The position numbers were made by a program, and so were the translations under genes. A stretch of 64,000 nucleotides of DNA from RPRB01 sp035543115 (GTDB lineage: Bacteria; Myxococcota; Myxococcia; Myxococcales; Myxococcaceae): contig DATKKF010000113.1 in NCBI GenBank assembly GCA_035543115.1, forward strand, positions 1 to 64,000, in the 5' to 3' direction. The notes beneath the pieces were generated by a model. It saw nothing but the letters and a program-made list of their open reading frames with translations. It was not told where the DNA came from and did not search any database. Of this stretch, positions 28,046 through 37,221 are shown piece after piece. The first letter of the stretch is position 1. Each line of letters opens with the position of its first letter.

Positions 28046-29173
28046 TCACGATGACCGGGGGGTCCGGTCGGGGAGGGGTCTCCGCGCGCGGCGGGGCGTC
28101 CGATTCGGGCCCCCAGGGTGCGTTCGGGAATCAATTCCAGCGTCTTCACCGGCGTCGGAAGCCGAGGATGGCGTCTCCGAGCTCCGCTCCCCGGCAACGG
28201 CGCGCTCCATCGCGCGGCGAATCGCCGCCAGCGAGCGGTGCACGCCGAGCACGTGCATGAGCTTGGTCACCGCCGCCACCGACGTCATGTCGCCGCCGCC
28301 GATCGCCCCCTCGGACAGTGCCGCCGAGCCGCCCTCGTAGAGTGACAGGTCCACCGCGTTCCGCGGCGCCTGGCTCACCATCACCACCGCCACGCCCCGG
28401 CGCCGAGCCTCGTGGAACACCGGACGGAGCGAGCGGCCGCCTGCCTCGTCGACCGGCACGTTGCCCGCGCCGTACGCCTCCACCACCAGGCCGCGCATCC
28501 GTCCGAGCAGCGCCATCGGGAGGGCAGGGTCCAGGCCGGGGTACACCTTGAGGAGGAACACCCTCGGGTCGAGCCGGTCCACCAGCTTCAGCGGACGCGG
28601 CGGCAGCCCCTTCGCGAAGTTCGCCCTCACCCCCAGCGTCCCGAGCAGCGGGAAGTTCGGACTCTCGAAGGCGTCGTAGTCTGCCACCGCCGCCTTCAGC
28701 GTCCGGTTCCCCCGGTAGAGCTTGCTGTCGAAGCACACTGTCACCTCGGGCGGCCCCCGGAGCGCCGAGGTCACCGCGTCGATCAGGTTCAGGCGCGCAT
28801 CGGTCCGCACTTCCTTCAGCGGCCGCTGGCTCCCGGTCAGCACCACCGGACGGTCGAGTCCGGGGAGCAGGAACGACAGCGCGCTCGCGGTGTAGGCCAG
28901 GGTGTCCGTCCCGTGCGTCACCACCGCCCCGTCGAACTCCGGCAGCCTCCGGGCCAGGACACGGGCCAGCTGCAGCCAGGCCTCGGGCTGGATCTCGCTC
29001 GAGTCCAGGTTGCTGAAGACCTCCAGCCGGACGTCGGCCAGCTCCGCCAGCTCCGGCACCCGCTCCCGGAGCGTCCGGGCGAACGGCGAAGGACGCAGCG
29101 CCGAGGGCCGGCCCCCCGTCATCCCCAGGGTGCCGCCGGTGTGCAGCATCAGGACTCGGGGACGGTTGGGCAC
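28046..29173 (-). CDS. ansA: type I L-asparaginase
   Basis: Cytoplasmic asparaginase that hydrolyses L-asparagine to aspartate and ammonia. The 375-residue protein has the first catalytic motif HTGGTLGM (Thr12), the second VVTHGTDTLAYTASALSFLL, LTGSQRP and NLIDAV. The start is the GTG at 29173, giving VPNRPRVLMLHTGG as in homologues; the frame remains open to 29521 without homology. The last 45 residues are a Ser/Pro/Arg-rich extension not seen in the core enzyme. No signal peptide, so it is the low-affinity cytoplasmic type. Confidence 0.92.
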   Translation of the reverse strand: MPNRPRVLMLHTGGTLGMTGGRPSALRPSPFARTLRERVPELAELADVRLEVFSNLDSSEIQPEAWLQLARVLARRLPEFDGAVVTHGTDTLAYTASALSFLLPGLDRPVVLTGSQRPLKEVRTDARLNLIDAVTSALRGPPEVTVCFDSKLYRGNRTLKAAVADYDAFESPNFPLLGTLGVRANFAKGLPPRPLKLVDRLDPRVFLLKVYPGLDPALPMALLGRMRGLVVEAYGAGNVPVDEAGGRSLRPVFHEARRRGVAVVMVSQAPRNAVDLSLYEGGSAALSEGAIGGGDMTSVAAVTKLMHVLGVHRSLAAIRRAMERAVAGERSSETPSSASDAGEDAGIDSRTHPGGPNRTPRRARRPLPDRTPRSS

Positions 29174-29252
29174 GGGCGTGGTGTCCCCCAGTTTCAGCAG
29201 CCCCACCGCCTGTCTTGCAACTGCTCCGGGCGGACGTGTAGCAAGGGACGCC

Positions 29253-30122
29253 GTGGGCAACTCCCCCGTCTCCCGCTGGCTCGCCGCGGCGGCGGTCCTG
29301 GCCTGCACGGCCACGACCCCTGCCACCGCACAGGATGCTCCCCTCGACGCCTCGGCGCTCCCGCCTGCCGCGCGCGCCGAGTACGACCGCGTGCTGGAGG
29401 ACGAGTTCTGCGGCTGCGGCTCGCCCCACTCGCTCGGCCAGTGCCTGAAGAGCCACCCCGAGTGCCGCCACAGCCGCCGGCTCGGGCAGCTCGCCGCCAT
29501 CGAGGCCTCGCGCGGCGTCACCGCCGCCGAGATCGGCGTCGAGCTCGCTCGCTACGACCAGGGCTTCCGCGACGCGCGCACCACCTTCAAGGTCGACGAG
29601 CGGCAGTGCCGCGGCAAGGGCCCGGTCACCCTGGTCGAGTTCTCCGACTTCGAGTGCCCCCACTGCGCCGTGCTTCGGCCTGCGCTCGAGAAGTTCGCCG
29701 CCGACAATGCCTCCAAGGTCAAGCTTTGCTGGATGAGCTACCCCCTCACCCAGCACCCCAACTCCATGCCCGCCGCTCAGGCCGCGCTCCTGGCCCGCGA
29801 CAAGGGGAAGCTCTGGCCGGTGCACGACGCCATCTTCGACAACCAGCGCCGGCTCTCTCCCGAGGTCATCCAGGAGATCCTCACCAAGGCCGGCATCCCC
29901 GCGGCCGAGTGGCGCAAGGCGCTGGCCGACAAGACCTACCTCGAGCAGGCCGAGGCCCAGCGCGCCGCAGGCGTCGCCGCGGGGGTCAACGCCACCCCGA
30001 CCGTCTTCGTCAACGGCCGGAAGCTGGACCTCGCGCCCGCACCTGAGATCCTCGCCATCACCGTGGACGACGAGCTCGACTGGCAGAAGACGCACGGCAC
30101 CTGGACCACGGCCACCCGGTGA
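29253..30122 (+). CDS. DsbA-like thiol:disulfide oxidoreductase, exported
   Basis: 289-residue periplasmic thioredoxin-fold protein. Signal peptide to about residue 27 (LAAAAVLACTATTPATA, possibly a lipoprotein-like Cys at LAC). A Cys-rich preface (FCGCGSPHSLGQCLKSH) precedes the DsbA domain VTLVEFSDFECPHCAVL with active CPHC at 135-138, and cis-Pro ATPTVFVNG near the end. GTG start at 29253, divergent from ansA. Probably makes or exchanges disulfides in exported proteins. The preface Cys cluster could be a redox partner site. Confidence 0.88.
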   Translation: MGNSPVSRWLAAAAVLACTATTPATAQDAPLDASALPPAARAEYDRVLEDEFCGCGSPHSLGQCLKSHPECRHSRRLGQLAAIEASRGVTAAEIGVELARYDQGFRDARTTFKVDERQCRGKGPVTLVEFSDFECPHCAVLRPALEKFAADNASKVKLCWMSYPLTQHPNSMPAAQAALLARDKGKLWPVHDAIFDNQRRLSPEVIQEILTKAGIPAAEWRKALADKTYLEQAEAQRAAGVAAGVNATPTVFVNGRKLDLAPAPEILAITVDDELDWQKTHGTWTTATR

Positions 30123-30138
30123 GGCCCGCCGCGCGCCC

Positions 30139-31422
30139 ATGACCGCCCGCATCCGCGTGGAGTCCGGAGGGCGTGTGGTGCCCGACGCCGAGGCCTCGGG
30201 CGAGCTCGACGCTCACCACGGCAGCTTCGTCCTCCTCCACACCGCGCCGGATCTCCTCGCCGCCCTCCGCCAGCCCGCCGAGGGTGGACGGAGCAAGGCC
30301 CCGCGGGTGGTGCTCGTCGGCGACGCTTCCGGCTTCCCCCTTTCCGACCTCATCGCCTTCCTGAGCCAGTCGCGCTGGACCGGGACCCTCCGGCTCCACT
30401 CCCCCGGCGGAGAGCGGTCGGTCGTCCTCGAGGACGGCGAGATCCGCGGCGCCAGCAGCGAGGACCCCGCCGATCGGCTCAGCGAGGTGCTGGTCCGCCT
30501 CGGCCACGCCGCCCGCAACGACGTCGAGGACGCCCTCCGCGACAACCCCCCGAGCCGCGTGGGCCGGGCCCTCGTCGACCGCGGGCTGCTCCAGCCGCAC
30601 GACCTCTGGGCCTGCGTCACCCAGCAGGTCTCGGAGATCTTCCACGCCCTCGTCCTGGCCCGCGAGGGAGCTTTCACCCTCGCCGACCAGGAGCCCGAGG
30701 AGAAGACCGGCCCCGCCGTCCAGCTCTCCACCCAGAGCCTGCTCATGGACGCCATCCGGAAGATCGACGAGCTCCAGCACTTCCGGCAGCGCATCCCCCA
30801 CGGCCGCGTCTACGTGAACAAGAAGCGCCCCAGCGACGGAAAGCTCCACCCCGACGAGGACCGGCTCCTCGGCCTCGCCAACGGCCAGCGCACCGTGCTC
30901 GAGCTCGCCCGGGCCGCCAAGCTCAGCGAGTTCGACGCCACCAAGGTCCTCTTCCGCCTCCTCGAGGGAGGCTACGCCTCGGTCTCCGAGATGAAGCACG
31001 GCGAGGTGGCCGTCCCCCCCCGCGGCCGCGCGAGCCGGGGCGCCGAGTCCGAGCCCGCGGCGCGGGTCGTCGCCACCTTCGAGGAGATCTTCGCCGAGGT
31101 CGCCAGCGAGGTCGCCAGCAAGGGCCTGGCCCGTGAGTTCCTCGACGCCGCCAACGCCGCGCTCGAGAGCCGCACCCTGACCGAGTCGCCGGTGCTCGTC
31201 GGGCTGAAGCTCGGCACGGACGGACGCTTCGACGCGCGGAAGGTCCTCGACGCGTACGCCAGGGCCCGGCCGACGCTGGGCAGCGAGCCGGTGGCCTCGC
31301 TCCGGCAGGCCCTCTCCGACGTGATGTTCTTCCTGCTCTTCCAGGCTGGCGAGCTGCTGGAGTCGCGCGCCGACGAGGACCTCGCGCGACGGGTCAAGGA
31401 CCTCCTCGCCACGCTCGATTGA
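30139..31422 (+). CDS. DUF4388 (PATAN) domain protein
   Basis: 427-residue cytoplasmic protein. Residues about 60-140 are a PATAN/DUF4388 domain (FPLSDLIAFLSQSRWTGTLRL, VVLEDGEIRGA), typical of myxobacterial and cyanobacterial regulatory proteins. A helical middle follows (LVDRGLLQPHDLWACVTQQV, LLGLANGQRTVLELARAAKL, winged-helix-like), and the C-terminal part is helical. Its stop overlaps the TTG of truD. A protein-interaction role in signalling is inferred. Confidence 0.85.
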   Translation: MTARIRVESGGRVVPDAEASGELDAHHGSFVLLHTAPDLLAALRQPAEGGRSKAPRVVLVGDASGFPLSDLIAFLSQSRWTGTLRLHSPGGERSVVLEDGEIRGASSEDPADRLSEVLVRLGHAARNDVEDALRDNPPSRVGRALVDRGLLQPHDLWACVTQQVSEIFHALVLAREGAFTLADQEPEEKTGPAVQLSTQSLLMDAIRKIDELQHFRQRIPHGRVYVNKKRPSDGKLHPDEDRLLGLANGQRTVLELARAAKLSEFDATKVLFRLLEGGYASVSEMKHGEVAVPPRGRASRGAESEPAARVVATFEEIFAEVASEVASKGLAREFLDAANAALESRTLTESPVLVGLKLGTDGRFDARKVLDAYARARPTLGSEPVASLRQALSDVMFFLLFQAGELLESRADEDLARRVKDLLATLD

Positions 31423-32465
31423 CCCCCGGCGCGCTCCGGCTCACCGCGGCGCTGCCGGGCACCGGCGGCAGGCTCCGGGCATCCCCGGAGGACTTCGAGG
31501 TCGAGGAGATTCCCGCCTACCTGCCGTCGGGAGCGGGCGAGCACCTCTTCCTGTGGATCGAGAAGGTCGGGCTCGACACGCCGGAAGCTGCGCGGCGCAT
31601 CGCCTCGGCGCTCGGGCTCCAGCTCGCCGAGGTGTCCTGGGCGGGGCTCAAGGACCGCGTCGCCGTCGCCAGGCAGTGGCTCTCGGTCCCTGCCCGTGCC
31701 GAGGCGGCCCTCGCGGCGCTCGAGCCGACTCCGGAGCTGCGCGTTCTTGCCCATGCCCGCCACGGGAACAAGCTGCGGGTCGGACACCTCCGAGGGAACC
31801 GGTTCCGGATTCGCGTTCGCGACGCCGAGCGTCCCGATGTGGCCGGGCCGGTGGTGGAGCGGCTCGTTGCCGAGGGACTCCCCAACGCGTTCGGCGCGCA
31901 ACGGTTCGGACGGGGGGACACCGCGCTCCGGGGCCTGGCGCTGGTCCGCGGCGAGCGGCTTCCGTCCCGGCCCAGCGCGTTCGAGCGAAAGCTCTACCTG
32001 TCGGCGTACCAGGCGCTGCTCTTCAACCGGATGCTCGAGGCGCGGCTCGGAGCCGGCACGCTGCGGCGTGCGCTCGCGGGCGACCTGATGCGGAAGACCG
32101 ACTCGGGCGGCCTCTTCGTCTGCCGCGAGCCGGAGGTCGATCAGGCGAGAGTGGAGCGCGGGGAGGTCGCCCCGACCGGACCCATCTTCGGCTGGAAGAT
32201 GCAGCGTCCCGAGGGAGAGGTGGACGCCGCCGAGCAAGCGGTCCTAACAGCAGAGGCCCTCGGGCCCGAGAGCTTCCGGCGGCTGGGCAGCATCGCCGAG
32301 GGCACCCGCCGGCCGTTCGCCGTGCCGGTGACCGACGCGCGCTGGTCGATCGAGGGGTCCGCCGTCGAGCTGTCGTTCGCGCTTCCGGCGGGGTCCTATG
32401 CGACGGTCCTGCTCGACGAGGTGATGAAGAGCTCAGCGGACCCCGGGTCCGGCCTCCGCCGGTGA
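31419..32465 (+). CDS. truD: tRNA pseudouridine(13) synthase
   Basis: Converts U13 of tRNA to pseudouridine. The 348-residue protein has the N-terminal EDFEVEEIPAYLPSG, the catalytic segment AGLKDRVAVARQWLSV with Asp79, NRFRIRVRD, FGAQRFGRGDTA, and the inserted TRUD domain region (SAYQALLFNRML). The start is a TTG overlapping the preceding stop; no better start exists. Length matches the family. Confidence 0.94.
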   Translation: MTPGALRLTAALPGTGGRLRASPEDFEVEEIPAYLPSGAGEHLFLWIEKVGLDTPEAARRIASALGLQLAEVSWAGLKDRVAVARQWLSVPARAEAALAALEPTPELRVLAHARHGNKLRVGHLRGNRFRIRVRDAERPDVAGPVVERLVAEGLPNAFGAQRFGRGDTALRGLALVRGERLPSRPSAFERKLYLSAYQALLFNRMLEARLGAGTLRRALAGDLMRKTDSGGLFVCREPEVDQARVERGEVAPTGPIFGWKMQRPEGEVDAAEQAVLTAEALGPESFRRLGSIAEGTRRPFAVPVTDARWSIEGSAVELSFALPAGSYATVLLDEVMKSSADPGSGLRR

Positions 32466-32481
32466 GCGGGTCACCGCCCGC
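32466..32481. terminator. short hairpin after truD
   Basis: GCGGG, a 6-nt loop and CCCGC directly after the truD stop, in a 59-bp convergent gap. Only 5 bp and no T-run, so weak. Confidence 0.35.
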
Positions 32482-32524
32482 GCCTCGCCGATGGCCGAGT
32501 GCGCGCCCGCCGGGGGGGGCATGC

Positions 32525-33631
32525 TCACCCCAGCGCGTCGAGGAACAGCGCCCCCTGGTGCGCGATGTACGAGAGCATCCCCACCTCGTACTCGCTGAAC
32601 ACCGGCGACTCGCGCCGGTTCACAAGCTCCATGCAGCCGAACGTCCGGCCGTGGGCGATGACCGGCGAGCAGAGGATGCTGCGGGTCTCGTAGTGCACCC
32701 GGTCCGAGACCCCGCGGTAGAAGCGCGGGTCCTTCTGCACGTCCGAGAGCGCCAGCGACACGCCCTCCACCGCGCAGAAGCCCACGATGCCCGTCCCCGC
32801 GGGGATGACGATCTTCGCCTCGAGGATCTCCTGCGCCTTCGGGCCCCGCACCACCACGAAGCGGAGATCTCCCGAGACCAGCTCGCTCGAGAACACGCTG
32901 CCGGCCTCGACCGGGATCTTCTCCATCGCCAGATCCAGCAGGTACCCCAGCCCGTCCGCCGCGTCCCGCCGCTGGTAGACGCCCTGCACCCGCTCGAAGA
33001 CCTCGGCGAGCACGTCCTCCATCTGCGCCGCCGGCGAGCGGGCCGGCTTCCTCCGCCCGATGGGCCCGGTCGGCGGCCGGTGCGTGGCCACCAGCTCGTC
33101 CGTCGGCGGGAGGATGACCCGCGGGGTGCTCATCGGCGTCGGCCGCGAGGCCATCGGCGAGGTGGGCCGGTCGGGCGGCCGCATCACCGTCGGCTCGAAC
33201 CCGCCCGGCGGCACGTCCATCCCGCTGGTCTGGTGGGGATCCTTCGCCTCGCGGGAAATGCCGACCAGCGGAAGGTCCGGTCGCTCCGTCTTGCTGACCA
33301 CGTCCACCATCGCCGCCGTCGGGGGCGGCGCGACCGGCTCGGCCGGCACGGGAGTGCCCAGGGGCGTCGGCTTGGGCTTCACCTTGGCCGAGGCGGTCTC
33401 GGCGTCGGTCATCTCGCGGATCCGGAACACCCGGGCGCTGTTCGCATCGGTGACGTGCACCGAGCCATCGTCCTGCACGTCGACCAGCACGTTGTGCGGG
33501 ACGAGCCCCTGCTCACCGAGCCGGTGGAAGCCCGTCTTCAGGGCCTGCATCCAATTCGCTGCCTCCACGCGGAGCGTGACGTCGAAGCTGCCCGGCTCCG
33601 CCGCGGGAATGAAGACCTCGTAGCGCGCCAT
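32525..33631 (-). CDS. GAF domain protein
   Basis: 368-residue cytoplasmic protein. The first 80 residues are a small alpha/beta domain (ARYEVFIPAAEPGSFDVTLRV, WMQALKTGFHRLG, VHVTDANSARVFRI); residues about 80-195 are Pro/Thr-rich and disordered; the C-terminal part is a GAF domain (PVEAGSVFSSEL, IVIPAGTGIVGFCA, FYRGVSDRVHYETRSILCSPV, FGCMELVNR). No kinase, cyclase or output domain. GAF ligand unknown. It may sense a small molecule and act through the N-terminal domain. Confidence 0.85.
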   Translation of the reverse strand: MARYEVFIPAAEPGSFDVTLRVEAANWMQALKTGFHRLGEQGLVPHNVLVDVQDDGSVHVTDANSARVFRIREMTDAETASAKVKPKPTPLGTPVPAEPVAPPPTAAMVDVVSKTERPDLPLVGISREAKDPHQTSGMDVPPGGFEPTVMRPPDRPTSPMASRPTPMSTPRVILPPTDELVATHRPPTGPIGRRKPARSPAAQMEDVLAEVFERVQGVYQRRDAADGLGYLLDLAMEKIPVEAGSVFSSELVSGDLRFVVVRGPKAQEILEAKIVIPAGTGIVGFCAVEGVSLALSDVQKDPRFYRGVSDRVHYETRSILCSPVIAHGRTFGCMELVNRRESPVFSEYEVGMLSYIAHQGALFLDALG

Positions 33632-33715
33632 CGGTGCCCCGAGGGGCTAGCAGACGGCCCCGTCAGGCTGCAACGGCGGCCGGTCGGTCAGGCCCGGGCC
33701 TGGGGGGCCGAACCC

Positions 33716-33976
33716 TCACCCGCGGGGGTGGGGTGGGCTCGGCCGGCGGGGCGGCTCGGCCCGGGTCGCCGCCGCGATGTCCCGGACCGCCACCCGGGCG
33801 TGGCTCCTGAACAGCGCGAAGTCCTGCCCGGATTCGGTCCTCACGTCGATCACCTGGTCGATGAACGTCGTCCCGTCGCGCAGCTCGATGGCCACCGGGC
33901 GCTTCACCAGCACCGCCTCCTCGAGCACGTCCACGAAGCTGCAGCTGCCCACCTGGTCCTGTTCGAGCCGGCTCAT
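33716..33976 (-). CDS. small protein resembling Rho-binding antiterminator (ROF)
   Basis: 86 residues from the ATG at 33976 with AGAGGA upstream. SFVDVLEEAVLVKRPVAIELRDG then FIDQVIDVRTESGQDFALF and RVAVRDIAA follow the ROF/YaeO layout (acidic N-terminal box, two-strand core, KI/DI end). The match is weak, and the last 20 residues are Pro/Arg-rich. ROF binds Rho and blocks termination; that role here is only inferred. Diverges from the PLP decarboxylase with 68 bp between. Confidence 0.5.
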   Translation of the reverse strand: MSRLEQDQVGSCSFVDVLEEAVLVKRPVAIELRDGTTFIDQVIDVRTESGQDFALFRSHARVAVRDIAAATRAEPPRRPSPPHPRG

Positions 33977-34044
33977 GTCCTCTCGTCCCATCGCGGGGAG
34001 GCACGAGAACATCGACCTCTCGGTGCCCTGCGGCAAGGTGTACC

Positions 34045-35484
34045 GTGGCCAGCCCGATGACTCCCGACGAGTTCCGCGTACTTGGACACCAGCTCATCGA
34101 ATGGGTGGCGGCCTACCGCGAGCGCCTCCCCGGCCTCCCGGTGATGAGCCCCGTCCATCCCGGCGACGTCCGCCGCCAGTTCCCCGCCGCGCCCCCCGAG
34201 CACGGGGTCCCTCTCGAGGGCCTCCTGCCGCAGCTCGACGCGGCCATCCTCCCCGGCATCACCCACTGGAACCACCCGCGGTTCTTCGCCTACTTCCCGT
34301 CGAACTCGACGCTGCCCTCGGTGCTGGCCGACCTGGTCGCCGCCGGCCTCGGCGCCCAGGGCATGAGCTGGCAGACGAGCCCCGCCGCCACCGAGCTCGA
34401 GGAGGTGGCGATGGACTGGCTCCGCCAGCTCGTCGGCCTGCCTCCCACGTTCTCCGGCGTCATCCAGGACACCGCGAGCACCGCCACCCTCGTCGCGCTC
34501 CTTTGCGCCCGCGAGCGCACCACCGCCCACGGCCAGGTCCGCGGCGGGCTCCAGGCGGAACCCGCCCCGCTCACCGTCTACGCCTCCGAGATGGCCCACA
34601 GCTCCATCGAGAAGGCCGCGCTGCTCGCCGGATTCGGACGGGACAACCTGCGGCTGCTCCCCACCGACGCGCACCACGCCCTCGGCCCTGACGCGCTCGA
34701 GGAGGCGATGCGGACCGACGCCGCGAACGGCCGCCGGCCCTGCGCGGTCATCGCCACCGTGGGCAGCACCGGCACCACCGCGCTCGACCCCGTCGCCCCC
34801 CTGGCCAAGCTCGCCCGCGTCCACGGAGCCTGGCTCCACGTCGACGCCGCCCTGGCCGGCACCGCCATGGCCTGTCCCGAGCTCCGCTGGATGTGGGACG
34901 GCGTCGAGCAGGCCGATTCCGTCGTGTGGAATCCGCACAAGTGGCTCGGCATCGGCTTCGACTGCACCGCCTATCACGTGCGCGACCCCGACCACCTGGT
35001 GCGGGTCATGGCCACCGATCCGAGCTACCTCCGGACCGCCCAGGATGGCGCGGTGAAGAACTACCGCGACTGGGGCATCGCGCTCGGTCGCCGCTTCCGC
35101 AGCCTGAAGATCTGGTTCGTCCTCTCCGCGCTGGGCGTCGAGGGAGTCCAGGCCCAGGTGCGTCGGGATCTCGCGCTCGCCCGCTGGCTCGCCGAGAAGA
35201 TCGACACCACGCCCGGCTGGGAACGCCTCGCGCCAGTCCCCCTGCAGACCGTCGCCTTCCGGCATCACCCACCCGGCCTCGAGGGCTCCGGGCTGGATGC
35301 CCACAACCTGGCGCTCGCGCGGGCCATCAACGGCTCCGGGCGCGCCTACCTCACTCCTGCCATCGTGAAGGGGGCGCAGCTCCTCCGGGTCTCGGTGGGC
35401 GCCACCGCCACCACCGCCGAGGACGTGGCTGCGCTCTGGGCCCAGCTCTGCGAGACCGCGGCCGCCATCGCCTCCGGCCGCTGA
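34045..35484 (+). CDS. group II PLP-dependent amino-acid decarboxylase
   Basis: Aromatic-amino-acid decarboxylase family, 479 residues. Marks are HWNHPRFFAYFPSNSTLPSVLADL, TSPAATELEEVAMDWL, the PLP-phosphate site (GVIQDTASTATL), HVDAALAGTA (conserved Asp), and NPHKWLG with the PLP lysine Lys299. The substrate is probably an aromatic amino acid (tyrosine, tryptophan or phenylalanine), giving the amine, but the sequence does not settle it. The GTG at 34045 has AAGGTG 4 nt upstream; an ATG at 34057 is an alternative. Stands alone. Confidence 0.9.
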   Translation: MASPMTPDEFRVLGHQLIEWVAAYRERLPGLPVMSPVHPGDVRRQFPAAPPEHGVPLEGLLPQLDAAILPGITHWNHPRFFAYFPSNSTLPSVLADLVAAGLGAQGMSWQTSPAATELEEVAMDWLRQLVGLPPTFSGVIQDTASTATLVALLCARERTTAHGQVRGGLQAEPAPLTVYASEMAHSSIEKAALLAGFGRDNLRLLPTDAHHALGPDALEEAMRTDAANGRRPCAVIATVGSTGTTALDPVAPLAKLARVHGAWLHVDAALAGTAMACPELRWMWDGVEQADSVVWNPHKWLGIGFDCTAYHVRDPDHLVRVMATDPSYLRTAQDGAVKNYRDWGIALGRRFRSLKIWFVLSALGVEGVQAQVRRDLALARWLAEKIDTTPGWERLAPVPLQTVAFRHHPPGLEGSGLDAHNLALARAINGSGRAYLTPAIVKGAQLLRVSVGATATTAEDVAALWAQLCETAAAIASGR

Positions 35485-35544
35485 CCCGCCCAGGAGTTCC
35501 CACCCCGGGGCCACATTGGACAGTGCCCCCGGGGCCCGGGGACG

Positions 35545-36408
35545 ATGCGGGCGGTCGCTCCCGTGCTCGTCGCCACCGCCCTCAGCCTGGTCCTCCTCGC
35601 CCCTCCGGCGCATCCGGGAGCGGACGACGCCCGGCTCGAGGCGCTGCTCGCCTCGGTGCGAGGCCGCTCGCTCGACGGCCGGCTCCTGGGCCTCAGCGAG
35701 CAGCTCCTCGGAACGCCCTACGCCCATTCACCGCTCGGCGAGGGCGAGGGTCAGGATCCCGACCCGCGCCTGCGCCTGGACCGCGTGGACTGCCTCACCT
35801 TCGTCGAGACGGTGATGGCGCTCGCGCTCTCCTCCTCGGTGGAGGACGTGGTGCACGTCCTCGACTCCCTCCGCTACCAGGCCCGTCCCGACTACGCCGG
35901 ACGCAACCACCTCATGGAGGCCGAGTGGCTGCCGTCCAACGCCGCCAAGGGAATGGTCCGCGACGTCACCGCGCAGCTCGGGGGCGGGGCGGCCGTCCGG
36001 AGCTTCAAGGTCCTGGGCCCGGAGGCATGGGCCTCCACCACCGCGCGCGCCCTGGCCCTTCCGTCCGAGACGCACCTCACCGGGCGCTTTCCGCTGTCCA
36101 TCCTCCCCGTCTCCGAGGTCGCCGCACGTGCGGCGCGCTGGCCGTCGGGCACGCTGCTGCTCCTGGTCCGCGAGGACGCCCCCTGGCGCATCACCCGGGT
36201 GAGCCACCTCGGCTTCGTCGTCCAGCGTGGGGGGAAGACTTACCTGCGCCACGCCACCCGCGGATGGAAGGACGGGGTGGTGGACGAGGAGCTCGCGCAC
36301 CTCCTCGCGCGGCACGCGCAGTACGCCTGGAAGGTGCAGGGCGTCTCTCTCTGGGAGGTGCGCGACCCGCGCCCGAGCCCGGAGACGGTGTCGACCAAGA
36401 CTCGTTGA
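35545..36408 (+). CDS. DUF1460 amidase-like exported protein
   Basis: 287-residue secreted protein of the NlpC/P60-related DUF1460 family (N-acetylmuramoyl-L-alanine amidase-like). Signal peptide (LVATALSLVLLAPPAHP). The catalytic Cys lies in VDCLTFVETVMALAL, followed by RNHLMEAEWLPSN and SHLGFVVQ with the probable catalytic His. Known relatives cleave muropeptides; wall-peptide hydrolysis here is inferred. Followed by a terminator hairpin at 36409. Confidence 0.85.
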   Translation: MRAVAPVLVATALSLVLLAPPAHPGADDARLEALLASVRGRSLDGRLLGLSEQLLGTPYAHSPLGEGEGQDPDPRLRLDRVDCLTFVETVMALALSSSVEDVVHVLDSLRYQARPDYAGRNHLMEAEWLPSNAAKGMVRDVTAQLGGGAAVRSFKVLGPEAWASTTARALALPSETHLTGRFPLSILPVSEVAARAARWPSGTLLLLVREDAPWRITRVSHLGFVVQRGGKTYLRHATRGWKDGVVDEELAHLLARHAQYAWKVQGVSLWEVRDPRPSPETVSTKTR

Positions 36409-36427
36409 TCCCCCCGCACCAGGGGGA
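36409..36427. terminator. hairpin between convergent genes
   Basis: TCCCCC and GGGGGA around a 7-nt loop immediately after the DUF1460 stop. Shared by the convergent gene ending at 36472. Confidence 0.5.
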
Positions 36428-36471
36428 CGCCTGTGGAAGCGCGCAAGAGCGCACAGCGAACGGGCTCAGCG

Positions 36472-36786
36472 TCAGGACGGCTTGGGCGTCTCCGTCTCGC
36501 GCTCCTCGTCCTCTGCGGCGCGCTCGGCGTCGGGCGCCGTCTCCGCCAGCTGCCGGCGCTCGGCCTCCAGCAGCTCGCGGGCGCGCGGCACGTGCTCCTC
36601 CAGCACGCTCAGCTCGAACCAGGGCAGCGCCCAGCCGGAGCCCAGCGCCTCGACGCTGGCCGGATGAGCAGTGCGCAGCACCGCCATCCCGGCGCCCCGC
36701 AGCACTGCCTCCAGCGCATCGGCGGTGAACGGGTCCTCTGCCTGTGCGACCTGGACGAAACGCTCCGACTCGGGGTTGCCTTCCAT
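36472..36786 (-). CDS. DUF2007-like signal-transducing protein
   Basis: 104 residues. FVQVAQAEDPFTADALEAVLRGAGMAVL then WFELSVLEEHVPRARELLEAE matches the small DUF2007 fold, a ferredoxin-like PII-type domain. The last 25 residues are acidic and disordered. The ATG at 36786 is 48 bp from the divergent hpf start, so both genes share a very short control region. Target unknown. Confidence 0.7.
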   Translation of the reverse strand: MEGNPESERFVQVAQAEDPFTADALEAVLRGAGMAVLRTAHPASVEALGSGWALPWFELSVLEEHVPRARELLEAERRQLAETAPDAERAAEDEERETETPKPS

Positions 36787-36834
36787 GGCCAAGGGACCAT
36801 AACAGGCAGCGAAGCCCCCAAGGAGGCTGCTCCG

Positions 36835-37191
36835 ATGCAACTGCTGGTACGAGGTGTTCACATCCAGGTCACCGATGCGCTGCGCGAGTACTGCGAGGTC
36901 CATGTCGGCCGCGCGCTGGATCGGGTCCTCGGACGCGAGCCCGCCGTGCAGGTGGAGGTGCACCTGGTCGACACCACCGGCGAGAACAAGGGCGGCATGG
37001 ACAAGGAGGCGCGGGTCACGGTCCACGTCCCCGGCCACCCGGCGCTGCACATCACCGAGACCTCGGACGAGATTCACCGCGCCATCGCCGCCGCCTGCGA
37101 CCGCGTGGAGCGTGCGGCGAAGAAGTACGTCGACCGGCGACACGACCACTCCGGTCCGTCGCTCGCAGATCTCCCCACCGAGGGGAGCTGA
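36835..37191 (+). CDS. hpf: ribosome hibernation promoting factor, short form
   Basis: 118-residue HPF/RaiA protein that binds the 30S decoding centre and silences ribosomes in stress or stationary phase. Marks are the RGVHIQVTDALREYCEVHVGR start, TVHVPGHPALHITETSDEIHRAI and the basic helix DRVERAAKKYVDRRHDH. Lacks the long-form dimerisation domain. Good AAGGAGG ribosome site before the ATG. A possible promoter is TTGCCT (36777-36782) and CATAAC (16-bp spacer) just upstream. Confidence 0.92.
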   Translation: MQLLVRGVHIQVTDALREYCEVHVGRALDRVLGREPAVQVEVHLVDTTGENKGGMDKEARVTVHVPGHPALHITETSDEIHRAIAAACDRVERAAKKYVDRRHDHSGPSLADLPTEGS

Positions 37192-37221
37192 GGCCGAGGG
37201 CTCCAGCGACGTCTCGTTCCC

